64,000 nt of DNA from Coleophoma eucalyptorum (taxonomy: Eukaryota; Ascomycota; Leotiomycetes; Helotiales; Dermateaceae). Made by a program: the position numbers and the translations under genes. The stretch covers positions 496,001 to 560,000 of the forward strand of contig JALRME010000001.1 in NCBI GenBank assembly GCA_026120035.1, given 5' to 3'. Below are positions 46,964-57,194 of this stretch, in pieces. The notes beneath the pieces were generated by a model. That model was not told the DNA's origin. It searched no databases and saw only the letters and a program-made list of their open reading frames with translations. Numbering within the stretch: the stretch's first letter is position 1; every line of letters starts with the position of its first letter.

Positions 46964-47869
46964 GGTCTTTTTACTTTTTAATCTTTTGCACTTTTATATT
47001 TTGCACTTTTTGATCTTTTTGCCACAAGGGGAACAAATAATCCGAACTATTATTTTTTCTATTTTTTTTCTTTTTTTCTTCTTGCAAACATACCTGTTTC
47101 GATGTTTGGTTTGTAGTTTCGATGTTGTAATAACGCTTCGAAACTCGCTGCATTTCTACAAGTGTCATAGTTCATGTGACGTCGAGTAGCTCAGTGGTTG
47201 TTTTTATTTTGCTTTAAAATGAGGCTATATTCACTGGATCACTAGAAAAAATAAAGATTTTGATAAGATTTGATTTTATTCAGATTATGTGTGCGGATTC
47301 GAGATTATGCACCCTAAACCAAGCTCTACAAGTACTTACCTCGACCAACAAATCCACAAGCAAGCCATAAGCAGGAGGGAGGGGTGAGGACGAAGCATAT
47401 CGTACAAGGGAGGAAAAGACGAGGAACTACGCCCGCCAATAAACCAGACGTACAGAGCAAAGGAAATACAAGAACTTTTGATCATATGCCCTCGGGAAAG
47501 CCCACATGAAGCTCGATCCCCATTCAAGATATCAATCCCGAGGAATTGATATAAGAAGGTTCTTCTCGACTTCGGTTGATGTTCAAAGCCCACACGGTCA
47601 TGATTTTCTCCAGAACGCCCCCAAGCCAAAGGTATCAAAAAGCCCACTGATCAGACAAGCCACAAGCCAACAAGGATCAAGCCCACAAGTTGCGTGATAG
47701 TTTCCCGAAGGAAATATCATCTTATCTCAAAGCCCACAGCTCCATAAGGAGTAGAAGTCAAGAGCGGACAACCCACAAAGCCAACAACCCACAAGTCAAC
47801 ACGAGACTCCGAAGAGTCTATGTGCGGCATAGTGTCGACAGGCACACCGTGCTCAAAGTAACATTATGC
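46964..47869. other. Intergenic, T-rich, with a repeated word
   Basis: T-rich to about 47100, then the 3' flank of the minus-strand nucleolin-like gene. It carries several copies of AGCCCACA (see separate entry). Confidence 0.5.
47498..47795 (-). repeat. Cluster of TGTGGGCT words downstream of gar2-like gene
   Basis: On the plus strand AGCCCACA occurs at 47499, 47587, 47680 and 47731, AGCCCACT at 47641, and AACCCACA at 47770 and 47786. In the gene's sense these are TGTGGGCT/TGTGGGTT words, 75-370 bp beyond the stop codon, possibly in its 3' UTR. Confidence 0.55.
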
Positions 47870-49453
47870 TTAGAATGTCATCTTCTTGCCCTGGAAGTCA
47901 CCGAAGCCTCCACGGTTGGTGGATCCTCCACGACCGCCACGGGCTCCACCACGAGCACCTCCGCGTCCTCCGCGGTCACCAAAGCCACCACGGCCACCAC
48001 GTCCACCTCCACGTCCTCCACGGTCGCCGAAGCCACCACGGCCACCACGTCCGCCACCGCGTCCACCACCACCGTTCTCTGGGCGAGGAGTAGCATAGTC
48101 GAGTCTAACTGGACGGCCACCGATCTCAGCACCGGTCATAGCCTCATATGCAGCCTTGGCATCATCGATGGAAGCGAAGCTGACGTAACCGAATCCCTTG
48201 GGGTTACCAGTCTCCCTAAGAAATTATTAGTTTGTGCTATAGGGTAGATAAGATGCTAAGAACTTACATATCAGTTGGAAGTCTAACGTTGGTGACAGTT
48301 CCGTGAGCACCGAAAGCCTCACCAACCATGTTCTCGTCAGCCTCGAAAGAGAGGTTACCGAGGAAAAGAGTGTCGGATGGTGGGTTCTGGGAGTCGCCGT
48401 ATTGCTGAGCACGGGCACCAGCACGCTCCTTTGGTGCGGTAGTATCACGAGGAGTGGAGAAGTCAACGTTGGCCTCACGACCATCGATGAGAGCACCCTT
48501 CTTGGCCTTGAGAGCGGCAGCAGCATCGGCTGAGTTGGTGAACTCAACATACCCGAAACCCTTGGATCGACCAGTGGCCTTGTCACTGATGACACGGGCG
48601 CCAGAGATCTCTCCGAACTCCTCGAACTCACGGTACAACCACTCGTCATCGATGTTCCAGCTCAAGTTACCAACGAACAAGTTCTTGGAACCAGTATCCT
48701 CACCACCAGCGGGAGTCTCGGTCTTTGCCTTCTTGGCAGCAGCTTCTGGCTCGTCGTCGGCCTTGCGCTTCTTGGATGGGGCCTCCTTCTCACTCTCGGA
48801 AGAGTCAGAGTCAGAGTCGGAGTCAGATCCGGACTCTTCCTTGTCATCTTCGCTGTCGTCAGAATCGTCGGAGTCCTCCTCGGAAGATTCCTTCTAGAGA
48901 TGGTTAGCTGGATATATCATCAAGTGAGCAGTGAACAACATACAGTAGCCTTGGCAGCGGCCTTCTCCACCTTCTTGGCGACTGGGGCAGCCTTCTCGGA
49001 ATCGCTATCGGAACTATCATCGCTATCGGAAGCAGACTTTTCGGAATCACCAGAGTCAGAGTCAGAGTCTTCATTATCAGAAGCCTCATCAGAGGAATCA
49101 GAGGAGTCCGAGGATTCAGAGGATTCTACCTCTACTTTCTTCGATGCCTTTCCGTTGGTAACTGGAGCAGCGGCCTTAGCCTTGGGCTTGACCTCAGCTT
49201 CGGACTCGCTCTCGGATTCAGAGGATGCGCTCTCCTCGGAATCGGAATCGGATTCGCTGTCGGAAGATGGGGTGGCAGCCTTCTTGGACTTCTTGCCGTT
49301 GGTAACGGGCTTGGTAGCGGCAGCCTTTGTGGCCTTTGCAGCCTTGGCTGGGGCCTGGTACTGTTTAGTGATTGCTGCATTTCTGACGGATTGAAGGGGT
49401 TTGACCTCGGACTTAGCCTTGGTGGCAGTCTTGACTTCCTTAGTCTTTCCCAT
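47870..49453 (-). CDS. gar2: Nucleolin-like protein, two RRMs and RGG tail
   Basis: Ortholog-type of S. pombe Gar2 and yeast Nsr1, which act in the nucleolus in 18S rRNA processing and 40S assembly. The N-terminal half is Lys/Ala-rich with long Ser/Asp/Glu tracts, as expected for a casein-kinase-II-phosphorylated acidic domain. Two RRMs follow: NLFVGNLSWNIDDEW with GFGYVEFTN, then TLFLGNLSFEADENM with GFGYVSF after an intron. The C-terminus is a Gly/Arg-rich RGG box (repeats of GGRGGFGDRGGRGG) ending FQGKKMTF. Introns lie at 48894-48943 and about 48217-48268. The start MGKTKEVKTATK is the first in-frame ATG. Divergent from a complex I subunit gene. Confidence 0.9.
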
Positions 49454-49881
49454 TTTGAAGATGGTTCGAAGTGATGAAATAAAGTAGTAGTAAAGAGTTG
49501 ATTGAAACTACAAGATGATCTCAAATAGTAAGATCGATTGTAGGAGGGAGAGATGAGGATGGGAAGAGAAGGAAGGGATGAAGAAAAGAAGGGATCAAAA
49601 AAAGTCGAGGGCGGTGGAAAGCTCTTATCTGATATTTTTTTAATCGTTAGCGCGCCGCTAAGGAGAACCCTTCAACTGATACCGGCCTCAGGCATAAACA
49701 CATTATCCACCCATGTCATGTCGTCTGTCGTAGTCTGTAACGTGACTTTGTTCTGACCTTCACCTCACAGCTCAGTGGTGCAACAAGGCGTCGCTGCAGA
49801 CCACGAACAAGGCCCCTCCCAACCTTTTTACCACGTCAATTGACCCGTTATATCCACGGTGAACGTCTCTTGCTGTCAACC
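49454..49881. promoter_or_regulatory. Divergent promoter, gar2-like / complex I subunit
   Basis: 428 bp between start codons; the part near the gar2-like gene is purine-rich on the plus strand. Confidence 0.5.
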
Positions 49882-50292
49882 ATGGCACCAACCCCCGAGT
49901 CCGCAGCTTTCCTGGCCAAGAAGCCAACGGTCCCTCCGACTTTCGACGGCGTTGACTACGACGATACTAAACAACTCAAGCAAGCACAAGATGCCATCAT
50001 TCGTGAGCAATGGGTCAAGAGCATGATGGCACGGTTGGTCAGAGAGGAGATGGGAAAGTGCTATTACAGGGAAGGAGTCAATCACTTGGAAAAGTGCGGA
50101 GCTTTGAGAGGTGAGAGAGCATCCCAAATTGCGAAATTTAGCCCCAGGTGGCTTTATACGCGCCAGATATGTTTCCACTGCTATCGGAACCAATAGCTAA
50201 CACGAGATGTTACAGAACGATATTTCGAGCTGTTGAAGGAGTCCAAGATTCGGGGATACCTCTTTGAGCAACAAAACTATGTACCCAAGTAA
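49882..50292 (+). CDS. Mitochondrial complex I accessory subunit, NDUFB10/PDSW family
   Basis: Two exons with a 105 nt intron (50111-50215) encode 101 residues. The sequence MAPTPESAAFLAKKPTVPP, then IIREQWVKSMMARLVREE and KCYYREGVNHLEKCG joined to ERYFELLKESKIRGYLFEQQN, is characteristic of the fungal 12 kDa subunit of NADH:ubiquinone oxidoreductase. It belongs to the membrane arm in the inner mitochondrial membrane. The short length is normal for fungal members. An in-frame ATG upstream (49840) is less likely. Confidence 0.85.
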
Positions 50293-50857
50293 TCGCATTC
50301 TGTCCTTGGCAAGGGAACTACGGGTTAATCGGATGGGAAATTATGGATGGATTGAGATTCCCTCACATTCCTCGGACTTGATCATGGCAGATTGGGACGG
50401 ATGAGTAGACATCGAGATCTTTGGTGCCTTTCTGCGGATGAATTGGCAAGCCATGTCTCCTGTATATAACACAACTGTATAAGCATCATAAACCACAGCT
50501 GTTCCCGTACCCATCCCGGATATGCATTCATGGAGATGGCCGCTGGCGTTGATGTAAAAAGGATGCCAAATTTCTCCTGGTTCGCAACGGAGAGGCAGTT
50601 CTGACAGGAATTGTCTGGCGCTAAATAAGAAAAGCCATAAGTTTAAAGCCTAAGTATTCAATATTGAACGTAAATAATATTGGATCGTTTATTGCTTACT
50701 AAATATGTCCATGTTATATAATGTCTTCGCTGCGTCCAATATCAAAATGCCATGATGGCGCCTCTCGATAACCGAACCGCATCAAAAAGTCCAAAATATC
50801 TCCAAGCTCAAGCTCAAGCACCAGGTGCTCAATCAAAACCCCTCCACCAAACCAACC
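50293..50857. other. Intergenic, nothing recognised
   Basis: 565 bp between two plus-strand genes. Confidence 0.5.
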
Positions 50858-51558
50858 ATGATCTGCCGTAACTGTCTACGAAGAGCCTCGCGCTCGCCTT
50901 TCACACGTTCTTTTACGTCGACGCCATTGTCGCGAAGTGCGACTCCTAATACAGCAAATCCTCGTCCATCAGATCATCCTGCCGCGACAAGCACCGGCAT
51001 TGCCCAACCATTCAGCAACCCTCTCACACCCAAGCCGTCCGGAACACCACCAAAACCAAAAGCAAAAGTCGTTCTACCAACATCAATAGCACAGGCTGGC
51101 CAACCATTGAAGGGGCTGAACTACTTCAAGGGTCGAGATGACCCAGTTGCGTTGCCGGAGGCAGAATACCCAGAGTGGCTCTGGAGATGTCTAGATTCGA
51201 AGAAAGAGGGTGGTGATGGTGATGAAGGACTTGGAGATGAATTCTGTAGGCATATCCAATCTAGATTGGTGTTGGGCTTCTGTGGGACTGACAATGCGTA
51301 GCAAAATCGAAGAAGCAACGACGTATGGCAGCCAAGCGAAAAGCGAAGCTGGAGGCAAGACTTCTTGCTTCTGGAGATATTGATGCCCTTACCCCGAAGG
51401 TACCATTGCAGAAGCAGAGTATTGATCTATCATCCAACGAGAAGGGTAGTGTGGAGGGTGGATTGGAAGCTGTGGCAGAGAGAGAGGCACTGCGTAAGGC
51501 AATGAGAGCAGAGAGAAGAGCCAGCATTAAGGAGACCAATTACCTCAAGAGTGTATAG
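50858..51558 (+). CDS. MRPL37: Mitochondrial ribosomal protein mL54 (MRPL37)
   Basis: Two exons (intron 51246-51301, 56 nt) encode 214 residues. The N-terminus MICRNCLRRASRSPFTRSFTS is rich in Arg and Ser, as in mitochondrial presequences. The family signature is GLNYFKGRDDPVALPEAEYPEWLW. The C-terminal part is a basic helix (KKQRRMAAKRKAKLEAR and RKAMRAERRASIKETNYLK). It is a component of the large mitoribosomal subunit. An ATG 33 bp upstream is in frame but would weaken the presequence. Confidence 0.85.
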
Positions 51559-51740
51559 AAGATGGGCTGAGCTATGGAATCAGACTTTTCACGTGTATAA
51601 GTTTCAAGGCATGGGACTTTTGTATGATATTTGTGGCTTGTAGCAGCTATGAGCCAGAATGGCAATATGCCAGAATGTACAGTTTGAAAGTTTTAAGTTT
51701 GGGTATCTATTGCACATTTATCTCTTGGGTTTTCTGCCCA
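51559..51740. other. Short convergent intergenic
   Basis: Gene ends of mL54 and TAF7 face each other; no feature seen. Confidence 0.5.
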
Positions 51741-53351
51741 TTACTCGTCCTCATACTCTCCGGCCGGCATTGCTGACTTCTTCAGTTGTAGCTCTGCCTT
51801 AATCCTCCTCATTTGATCCTCCAATCGCTTTCTCAAAATCTGGTTTTGTTGGATAGCGAGTGATTTCTGAACCTCGGCCAACTGTTTCTCTAGATCTGCG
51901 ATATCTTCCCGATCTGTTTGTAATTTGGCAATTCTCGCCTTCTCGTCCTCATCAATCTCGTCATCCTCCCCGTCGTCATCATCATCATCGTCATCTCCGG
52001 ACTCGAAAGAATCCTCTGCAGCTTCCTCGTCGCCAGGCATTGGTGTGTTTCCATTTGTAGGCGTATCAACGATACCAGAAGACATGGGGGTAGCACTCTC
52101 GAGGGCCTGCTCTTCCATGGCAGCTTCCAGATCAGCTTCAAGGTCGAGATCCATATCGTCTGCTGGGGCGCCCATTGCATTGTGTCCATTCATATGTGCA
52201 AAATAACCACCGTCATCAGCCTCTCCCTCAGCATCCTCATCTTCAGAATACTCCTCCCCATCCCCAAATGGATCTGGACTGCTTCCGGGACTGTGTCCAG
52301 CTCGGCTTCCAGCATCAGGATCTATGATATCGAACTTTGTCTCAATCGCATCCTCATCAGCTGCCATGAGTTGGTTGACAGCATCCTCTACTGCCTCAAT
52401 CGCTGTCCTACTGATGCGTTTCCTAAACCGTCGTTTTTGGGCGTAGTGCATAGGTGGTGTAAGTCCATGGGGATATTGGTAAGTGGTTGGGTTGACAGTT
52501 TTTGGGAGCGGAATTGTTTTCGCCTCCTCTTCTCGTGAGATTTGAGCAAAAACTAACAACATCTGGCAGATATCTGCAGTCTTCCACCATCCGCGTTTGT
52601 CCCAGCTTTTCATGCCTTCAATGATGGTTGGCAAATCAACAAGTGTTGCAGCATAATGCCGCCCACGAATGGTGATAGTACCGCGGCGTAGTTCCTGATC
52701 ATAGAATCTGAAGTAAACATCTGCGCCTCCATCCTTTTTTGGCACACCGATCTTCTTGTCTGCAATCGCCTGTCTGAGGTAGTCGCAGTCTTCGCCAGGA
52801 ATCATGCGTAGAATGAACTCCTCCTCAATTGTTGGATCCTGCTCTCGATCACTAGCTTCTGAATCGTAACCTTCTCCCTTTTTTCTGGGCACAGGTTTCC
52901 CCTTCGCTTTGATTTTGGGCATCCCCAAAACCGTGGGCGTGGTCCTATGACCTCCGGCACTTCCCACACCTCCCAAACTGAGCTTGATCTTTTTGCTCGG
53001 GGGCAAGCGCTCCTGTACTTTGATCGATGTGAGCTCATCCTCGCTGTCGGACTCTTCCTTGGTTCGCTTTCGATTTGCTTCAACCAATTTAGCACTTGGC
53101 TTCGGAGCTCGTCCTGCCTTAGTCTTCTTTAGAACCGAGTCGACCGCTGGTGCCGTCTCAATGGCTGGCGTAGGCGGTACAGATTTAGAAGAGGACTTGA
53201 ATTTGATCTTTGGTTTGGAACTCTGGGGTGTTGCCGCACCAGGTGTTGGAAGGGGAGCAGGTGTTGCAGTCGTCGCAGTCGTTGGAGTTGATGTTGCAGT
53301 AGTGTTGCCGCCGCCACCACCAATATTCAGCTTCAGCTTGATACCTGCCAT
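51741..53351 (-). CDS. TAF7: TFIID subunit TAF7 (TAFII55 family)
   Basis: Single exon, 536 residues. The N-terminus (MAGIKLKLNIGGGGG) and following region are low complexity and basic. The TAFII55 N-terminal domain lies at about residues 175-325: IEEEFILRMIPGEDCDYLRQAI, then ADVYFRFYDQELRRGTITI, GRHYAATLVDLPTIIEGMKSWD and WWKTADICQMLLVF. A long acidic region with an Asp run and a C-terminal coiled coil (DIADLEKQLAEVQKSLAIQQNQ) complete it. General transcription factor of RNA polymerase II, nuclear. Divergent from another putative TFIID subunit. Confidence 0.9.
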   Translation of the reverse strand: MAGIKLKLNIGGGGGNTTATSTPTTATTATPAPLPTPGAATPQSSKPKIKFKSSSKSVPPTPAIETAPAVDSVLKKTKAGRAPKPSAKLVEANRKRTKEESDSEDELTSIKVQERLPPSKKIKLSLGGVGSAGGHRTTPTVLGMPKIKAKGKPVPRKKGEGYDSEASDREQDPTIEEEFILRMIPGEDCDYLRQAIADKKIGVPKKDGGADVYFRFYDQELRRGTITIRGRHYAATLVDLPTIIEGMKSWDKRGWWKTADICQMLLVFAQISREEEAKTIPLPKTVNPTTYQYPHGLTPPMHYAQKRRFRKRISRTAIEAVEDAVNQLMAADEDAIETKFDIIDPDAGSRAGHSPGSSPDPFGDGEEYSEDEDAEGEADDGGYFAHMNGHNAMGAPADDMDLDLEADLEAAMEEQALESATPMSSGIVDTPTNGNTPMPGDEEAAEDSFESGDDDDDDDDGEDDEIDEDEKARIAKLQTDREDIADLEKQLAEVQKSLAIQQNQILRKRLEDQMRRIKAELQLKKSAMPAGEYEDE

Positions 53352-53729
53352 ATTTAGCGGTGCACCAGCTTGGATGCTGTTGCGTGCAAAGCAAAGATCA
53401 AGATGTCGTCTACGAATATATGAAGGGACAAGAGGTCATGCATTCAAAGAGCCTATCTCGCAGCCTTGTGTTCGAAGCACACGCGCGCAACGAGAATTCT
53501 ACGGTGGCCCACATCAACTCTTTGAGCATTCGAGCGCGTTCCCCAGTTTGTCACTTTGCGACCCGGCCAAACCTTTCAAGCATTGCACGAGATTCGCAAG
53601 GACTACTTATCTCTTGAACGACCTTAATTCTACCTCCACCTCAGTTCGTGGTCGAACGCTATGGTTTCGTCATCTCTTACCATACCTTGAGCTCGAGTTG
53701 TCCTGCTTTCAAGCCTCAAACAGTTCAAC
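53352..53729. promoter_or_regulatory. Shared 378 bp promoter, TAF7 / TAF3-like
   Basis: Region between the two start codons. No further element was assigned. Confidence 0.5.
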
Positions 53730-54416
53730 ATGGCCACACCTCCAGCTCTCCACCACTCTCTCTTGCGGCCTTGCGTTTTGCACATACTTCGAGCTGCTGG
53801 CTACCACTCAACACGTCCATCTGTGCTTGATACGCTCACTGATTTGGCAGCACGATACATGTACCTGCTGGCGCAACAAACAGTTAATCATGCAGCCGTC
53901 AATCATACCGAACTTGACATCTCTATTCAGGACATACGCATGGCCATGCAAGACTGCGGCGCACTTCTCCCAGAGAAAATTGACGAGGAACAGGACTACG
54001 ATGGAGAGGAAGACGTTCGTGGCGTAGAAGAATTTTTGGCCTGGGCAACAGGACCAGGAAACAAGGAGATCAGGAGAATTGCGTTAGAAGGTGGAGATGG
54101 CGCGAAGGAAGACTACTTGACAGGTTTGAATATCCTGCCGAAGACATACATAGTTACTAGAGCTGATGCTTCCGCAGTCCTCAAAAAGAAACACATTACC
54201 GCGGACGAAGATTCTAGATATAATGGAACGATCTTGGGAAAGCCCATCGAACCCCGTGTCATCAAGGTTGAAGGTGGAGAGATTACCAGCGTCAAGGAAT
54301 GGGCAGCGAGACTCAAGACGAGCTCGAAATTTGCAACAGGCAGTTCCTCACGGAGAGCGTCCTCAGCTCTTAGTTCCCTCGGCGATGAGGAGATGGAGGA
54401 CGTGGACTTCACATAG
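53730..54416 (+). CDS. TAF3: TFIID subunit TAF3-like, histone-fold (BTP) protein
   Basis: Single exon, 228 residues. Residues about 5-75 form the bromodomain-associated histone fold: LHHSLLRPCVLHILRAAGY, then PSVLDTLTDLAARYMYLLAQQT and ISIQDIRMAMQDCGALLP. The rest is charged and ends in an acidic DEEMEDVDFT. Such proteins are TAF3 (partner of TAF10) or the related TAF8. The opening motif and fungal length favour TAF3. No PHD finger is present, as expected in fungi. Confidence 0.75.
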   Translation: MATPPALHHSLLRPCVLHILRAAGYHSTRPSVLDTLTDLAARYMYLLAQQTVNHAAVNHTELDISIQDIRMAMQDCGALLPEKIDEEQDYDGEEDVRGVEEFLAWATGPGNKEIRRIALEGGDGAKEDYLTGLNILPKTYIVTRADASAVLKKKHITADEDSRYNGTILGKPIEPRVIKVEGGEITSVKEWAARLKTSSKFATGSSSRRASSALSSLGDEEMEDVDFT

Positions 54417-54615
54417 GAAAAGGATCAATTGTGCATAGATTTTCACAGCATGGCGATGGCGTTTGGCTGGAGTTTACATTCAGTATTTGGAAACTACATC
54501 TGCTATAATATCTAGCAGAAGATGGTCGATAGTCCCGGGCGTTCAGGTGAATTGACCTGTTGTCAAGAGCGCCGTCAAAAGCGAGACTGTTCTCCATTTC
54601 CCTTTCCCGACACTT

Positions 54616-55059
54616 TTACGCTTGGCTCAGCCCTTCACTCTCCACTCTGCCACCAGCACCGCCGTCGATATTTACACCGGCTCTCCGATCCTGTTTGATC
54701 TGTTCTCTTGCACCTTGCTGCTCGGCCTTTTGCCTCTCCAAGTTGCTCGTATAGCTTCCCTCCTCGCCCCAACCAGCACCCTTCTTGTTAAATTGTGCCT
54801 GCATCACATCTCCCTCCCCTGGAGCTCTCATCTGATCGCCATCAAGGTCTTCCTTTTGCGGACCAATCTTTGAGCTTGCAAGCGTGGCGTTGCTATCATC
54901 AGCGAGGTCCTTTGGGTGTTGACCATGGCCTGCTGCCGTAGCTGAGCCCACGGACATTGCTGGCGTTGCATTGTCGGAGGATTTTGTGTCACTTGGTCCA
55001 AGTGTGGTTCCAGATGTTGGAGCTGAATTGAGAGATGATTGTGCTTTAGAAGCCGACAT
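54616..55059 (-). CDS. Small disordered fungal protein, unknown
   Basis: Single exon, 147 residues from the ATG at 55059 (MSASKAQSSLNSAP). It is Ser/Ala/Gly-rich at the start, then polar: GHGQHPKDLADDSNATLASSK, GEGDVMQAQFNKKGAGWGEEGSYTSNLERQKAEQQ and QIKQDRRAGVNIDGG. The composition and an orderly acidic-basic pattern suggest a conserved hydrophilic protein, but I do not know the family. An ATG at 55119 adds a hydrophobic stretch of 20 residues and is less likely. Confidence 0.6.
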   Translation of the reverse strand: MSASKAQSSLNSAPTSGTTLGPSDTKSSDNATPAMSVGSATAAGHGQHPKDLADDSNATLASSKIGPQKEDLDGDQMRAPGEGDVMQAQFNKKGAGWGEEGSYTSNLERQKAEQQGAREQIKQDRRAGVNIDGGAGGRVESEGLSQA

Positions 55060-55620
55060 TATTAGCGACAGGTATGAGGAATTGAATACGAAGATGAAGA
55101 TAGGACTAGATAAAATCAATTACTTGTATCGAGGGTGTTTCGCCTTGAGTTTACAGTATTTTAAGAAGTGTGAATGTGATAATAATACCGGCAATGGGAT
55201 TGCCATGATCTCATAAGTGGCATTTTGTGATGGCGCATCCCATCGACGTCACTAAGTGGAGGAAGTTTGTACGCGGAGCATGTGGAGTCCTCAACTACGG
55301 CAGCCTTGTTTGTCCAGGCACGCCCCCAATATCAGTAACCTCCGAGAGCACTCAGCCTCGTGTCTGTTTCAACTCTATACTTCCCAACATCGTTCTGTCG
55401 TCCGTCTACACCACTCTGAACAATCTGCCTAAACGATTGATTGCCGTGATAGCTACAAGTTAACTCCTCGCATCCCAGAATCCTAGAGCAACACTCAATT
55501 ATTTCTAACACTTGTCCGCTTGGTTACTCAAGGCTGGTCCCCATCTGAGGCACATGTGCTCTTGGCACAATCAGCAGGGCCAGAACCAGTCATATATATC
55601 CTTCTGTGGGTAGTTGAAAG
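55060..55620. other. Intergenic, divergent promoters
   Basis: 561 bp between the small protein gene and palC. Nothing further recognised. Confidence 0.5.
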
Positions 55621-57101
55621 ATGCCGTACCCATTTGTGCTTCCAACTACGTCTTCCTTCTCCTTCTCAACATTCTTCAACAGCGACTCGCACCCTTCGCT
55701 TCCTCTCTCAGCAAGCACATATCGCGGGGTAGTCAGAGAAACATTGAAAAATCATAAACGACTACCACCGTCTTCACAGTCCTCTAACTTGTCCTCAGTT
55801 CTTCAAAGCTTGAACAATTATGTTCCGTATCTCTTAGCTGTTGACGCAGGACTGGGCGGTCAAACCGTGGCCGGAGAGCATGTGGATATAGTCCTCAAAT
55901 CCACACCAGCTTTGGAATGGCGCCCCACCATCTCTGACAGCCTAGTTCCTGGACGAGAAGTGGCCAGGGTAAAGATTCAATCTCTTGAGTACGAGATTTA
56001 TTTTGTTTTGTCAACTTTGGCCTACACATACACTTTGCTTGCACGAACATCTTTGTTTCCACTCTACTCATCAGCTTCAGCATCACCTACCACCGAGCAA
56101 CGTACGGCAGCTATCACAACTGCAACCCGACAACTTCTCATGGCCGCTTCAATTCATGACTATATATCTTCACGTTCGGAGGCATTAGCCACGGATTCGC
56201 CTTGCCTTGACATTGCCAAGTCAACATTTCGCGCCCTGGCTTCTCTGGCCTTGGCTGAAGCTACATTGTTAGCTGTACTAAAAGATGATCCTTATCCGGC
56301 AGCAGTTGCCCAAGACCGCAACAAAAACGACAAGGACTGGATGATCAAAGCCCCAGAGATTCCCAAAGTCAGGGCTCACTTGTTCGCGCGTCTATGTTTA
56401 GCAGCAGCTGAACACGCAGCAAATGCATCGTCTCTGCTAAGAGCAAAGGTTGGAAAGGGCAAGATTGATGATAACTTGCTCAAGTACGCGGATGATCTCA
56501 GACGCACAGGCCGTGGGAAGGCATGCAGGTTCTTTGGTATCGATGCAGAGTTAGGAGGTCAAACTGGGACAGCTATTGCTTGGATGAATGCCGGTCTACA
56601 GGAACTAGGGTTGGGATCCGGGGAAGAGAGTTCAAAAAAGGGTCTTGGCTTTAGTCGTTTGAAGAAGGACTGGTCCGAGAAACGAGAAGATAAAAAAATT
56701 GAAAAGGGGGCTGCATGGGGTTCGGATGCAGGGAAGCTTGAAGAGGCTCGGGTTTTGGAAATGCTGGAAAAGAAGTGGTCAAAGGAGAATGATACTGTAA
56801 GCTCATCTAGCATAGATTTTCCATGTTTGACTAACTTTTCATCCAGGTCAACACACAACATATCCCGCCATCGGGACCACTGATTTCAACCATGCCATCT
56901 GGAAGAGAGATACATTCTCTGAAACCATTTCCAGTACCAGGACTAGAGCCACAGATCCTTGAGAGTATGCGGGCACCGCCAGACAGAAATGATGATTACG
57001 GGAATGGCGGCAGTTCTGATGAGGAGGGCGATGCACAAGAGCCTGTCGGTGCATTCCCAGGTACAAAGGATGATTATGCGGGCCATGGGCGATACTACTG
57101 A
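55621..57101 (+). CDS. palC: pH-response protein PalC (BRO1 domain)
   Basis: Two exons (intron 56797-56846, 50 nt, branch TGACTAAC) encode 476 residues. PalC is a BRO1-like-domain protein of the ambient-pH (Pal/Rim) pathway that works with ESCRT-III at the plasma membrane, leading to PacC processing. The N-terminus [19 protein letters not shown] and the BRO1 segments ([68 protein letters not shown]) fit the family. The C-terminus [17 protein letters not shown] is a typical ending. Length is normal and no lesion was seen. Confidence 0.9.
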
Positions 57102-57194
57102 TGAATCTAATTACTGCTATCTTGTGCGATGCTAAACGATAATCCATGCCATTCGCACCCAAAATGTGCCTAGGTTTGTTGAGTGCACTTGTCT

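Noticed and set aside
47180..47250. tRNA-like D-arm (GAGTAGCTCAGTGGTTG) and a GGATCACTAGAAAA flank like that after the tRNA-Arg
   Set aside because: No anticodon or T arm can be folded; at most a decayed fragment, and T-rich sequence makes chance likely.
47866..48139. Overlapping open frames in the Gly/Arg-rich end of the gar2-like gene
   Set aside because: Low-complexity RGG coding gives stop-free frames on both strands; only the RGG frame continues the RRM protein.
52984..54027. 347-residue plus-strand frame spanning the TAF7/TAF3 promoter
   Set aside because: Overlaps the antisense of TAF7 and the out-of-frame start of the TAF3-like gene; no family similarity.
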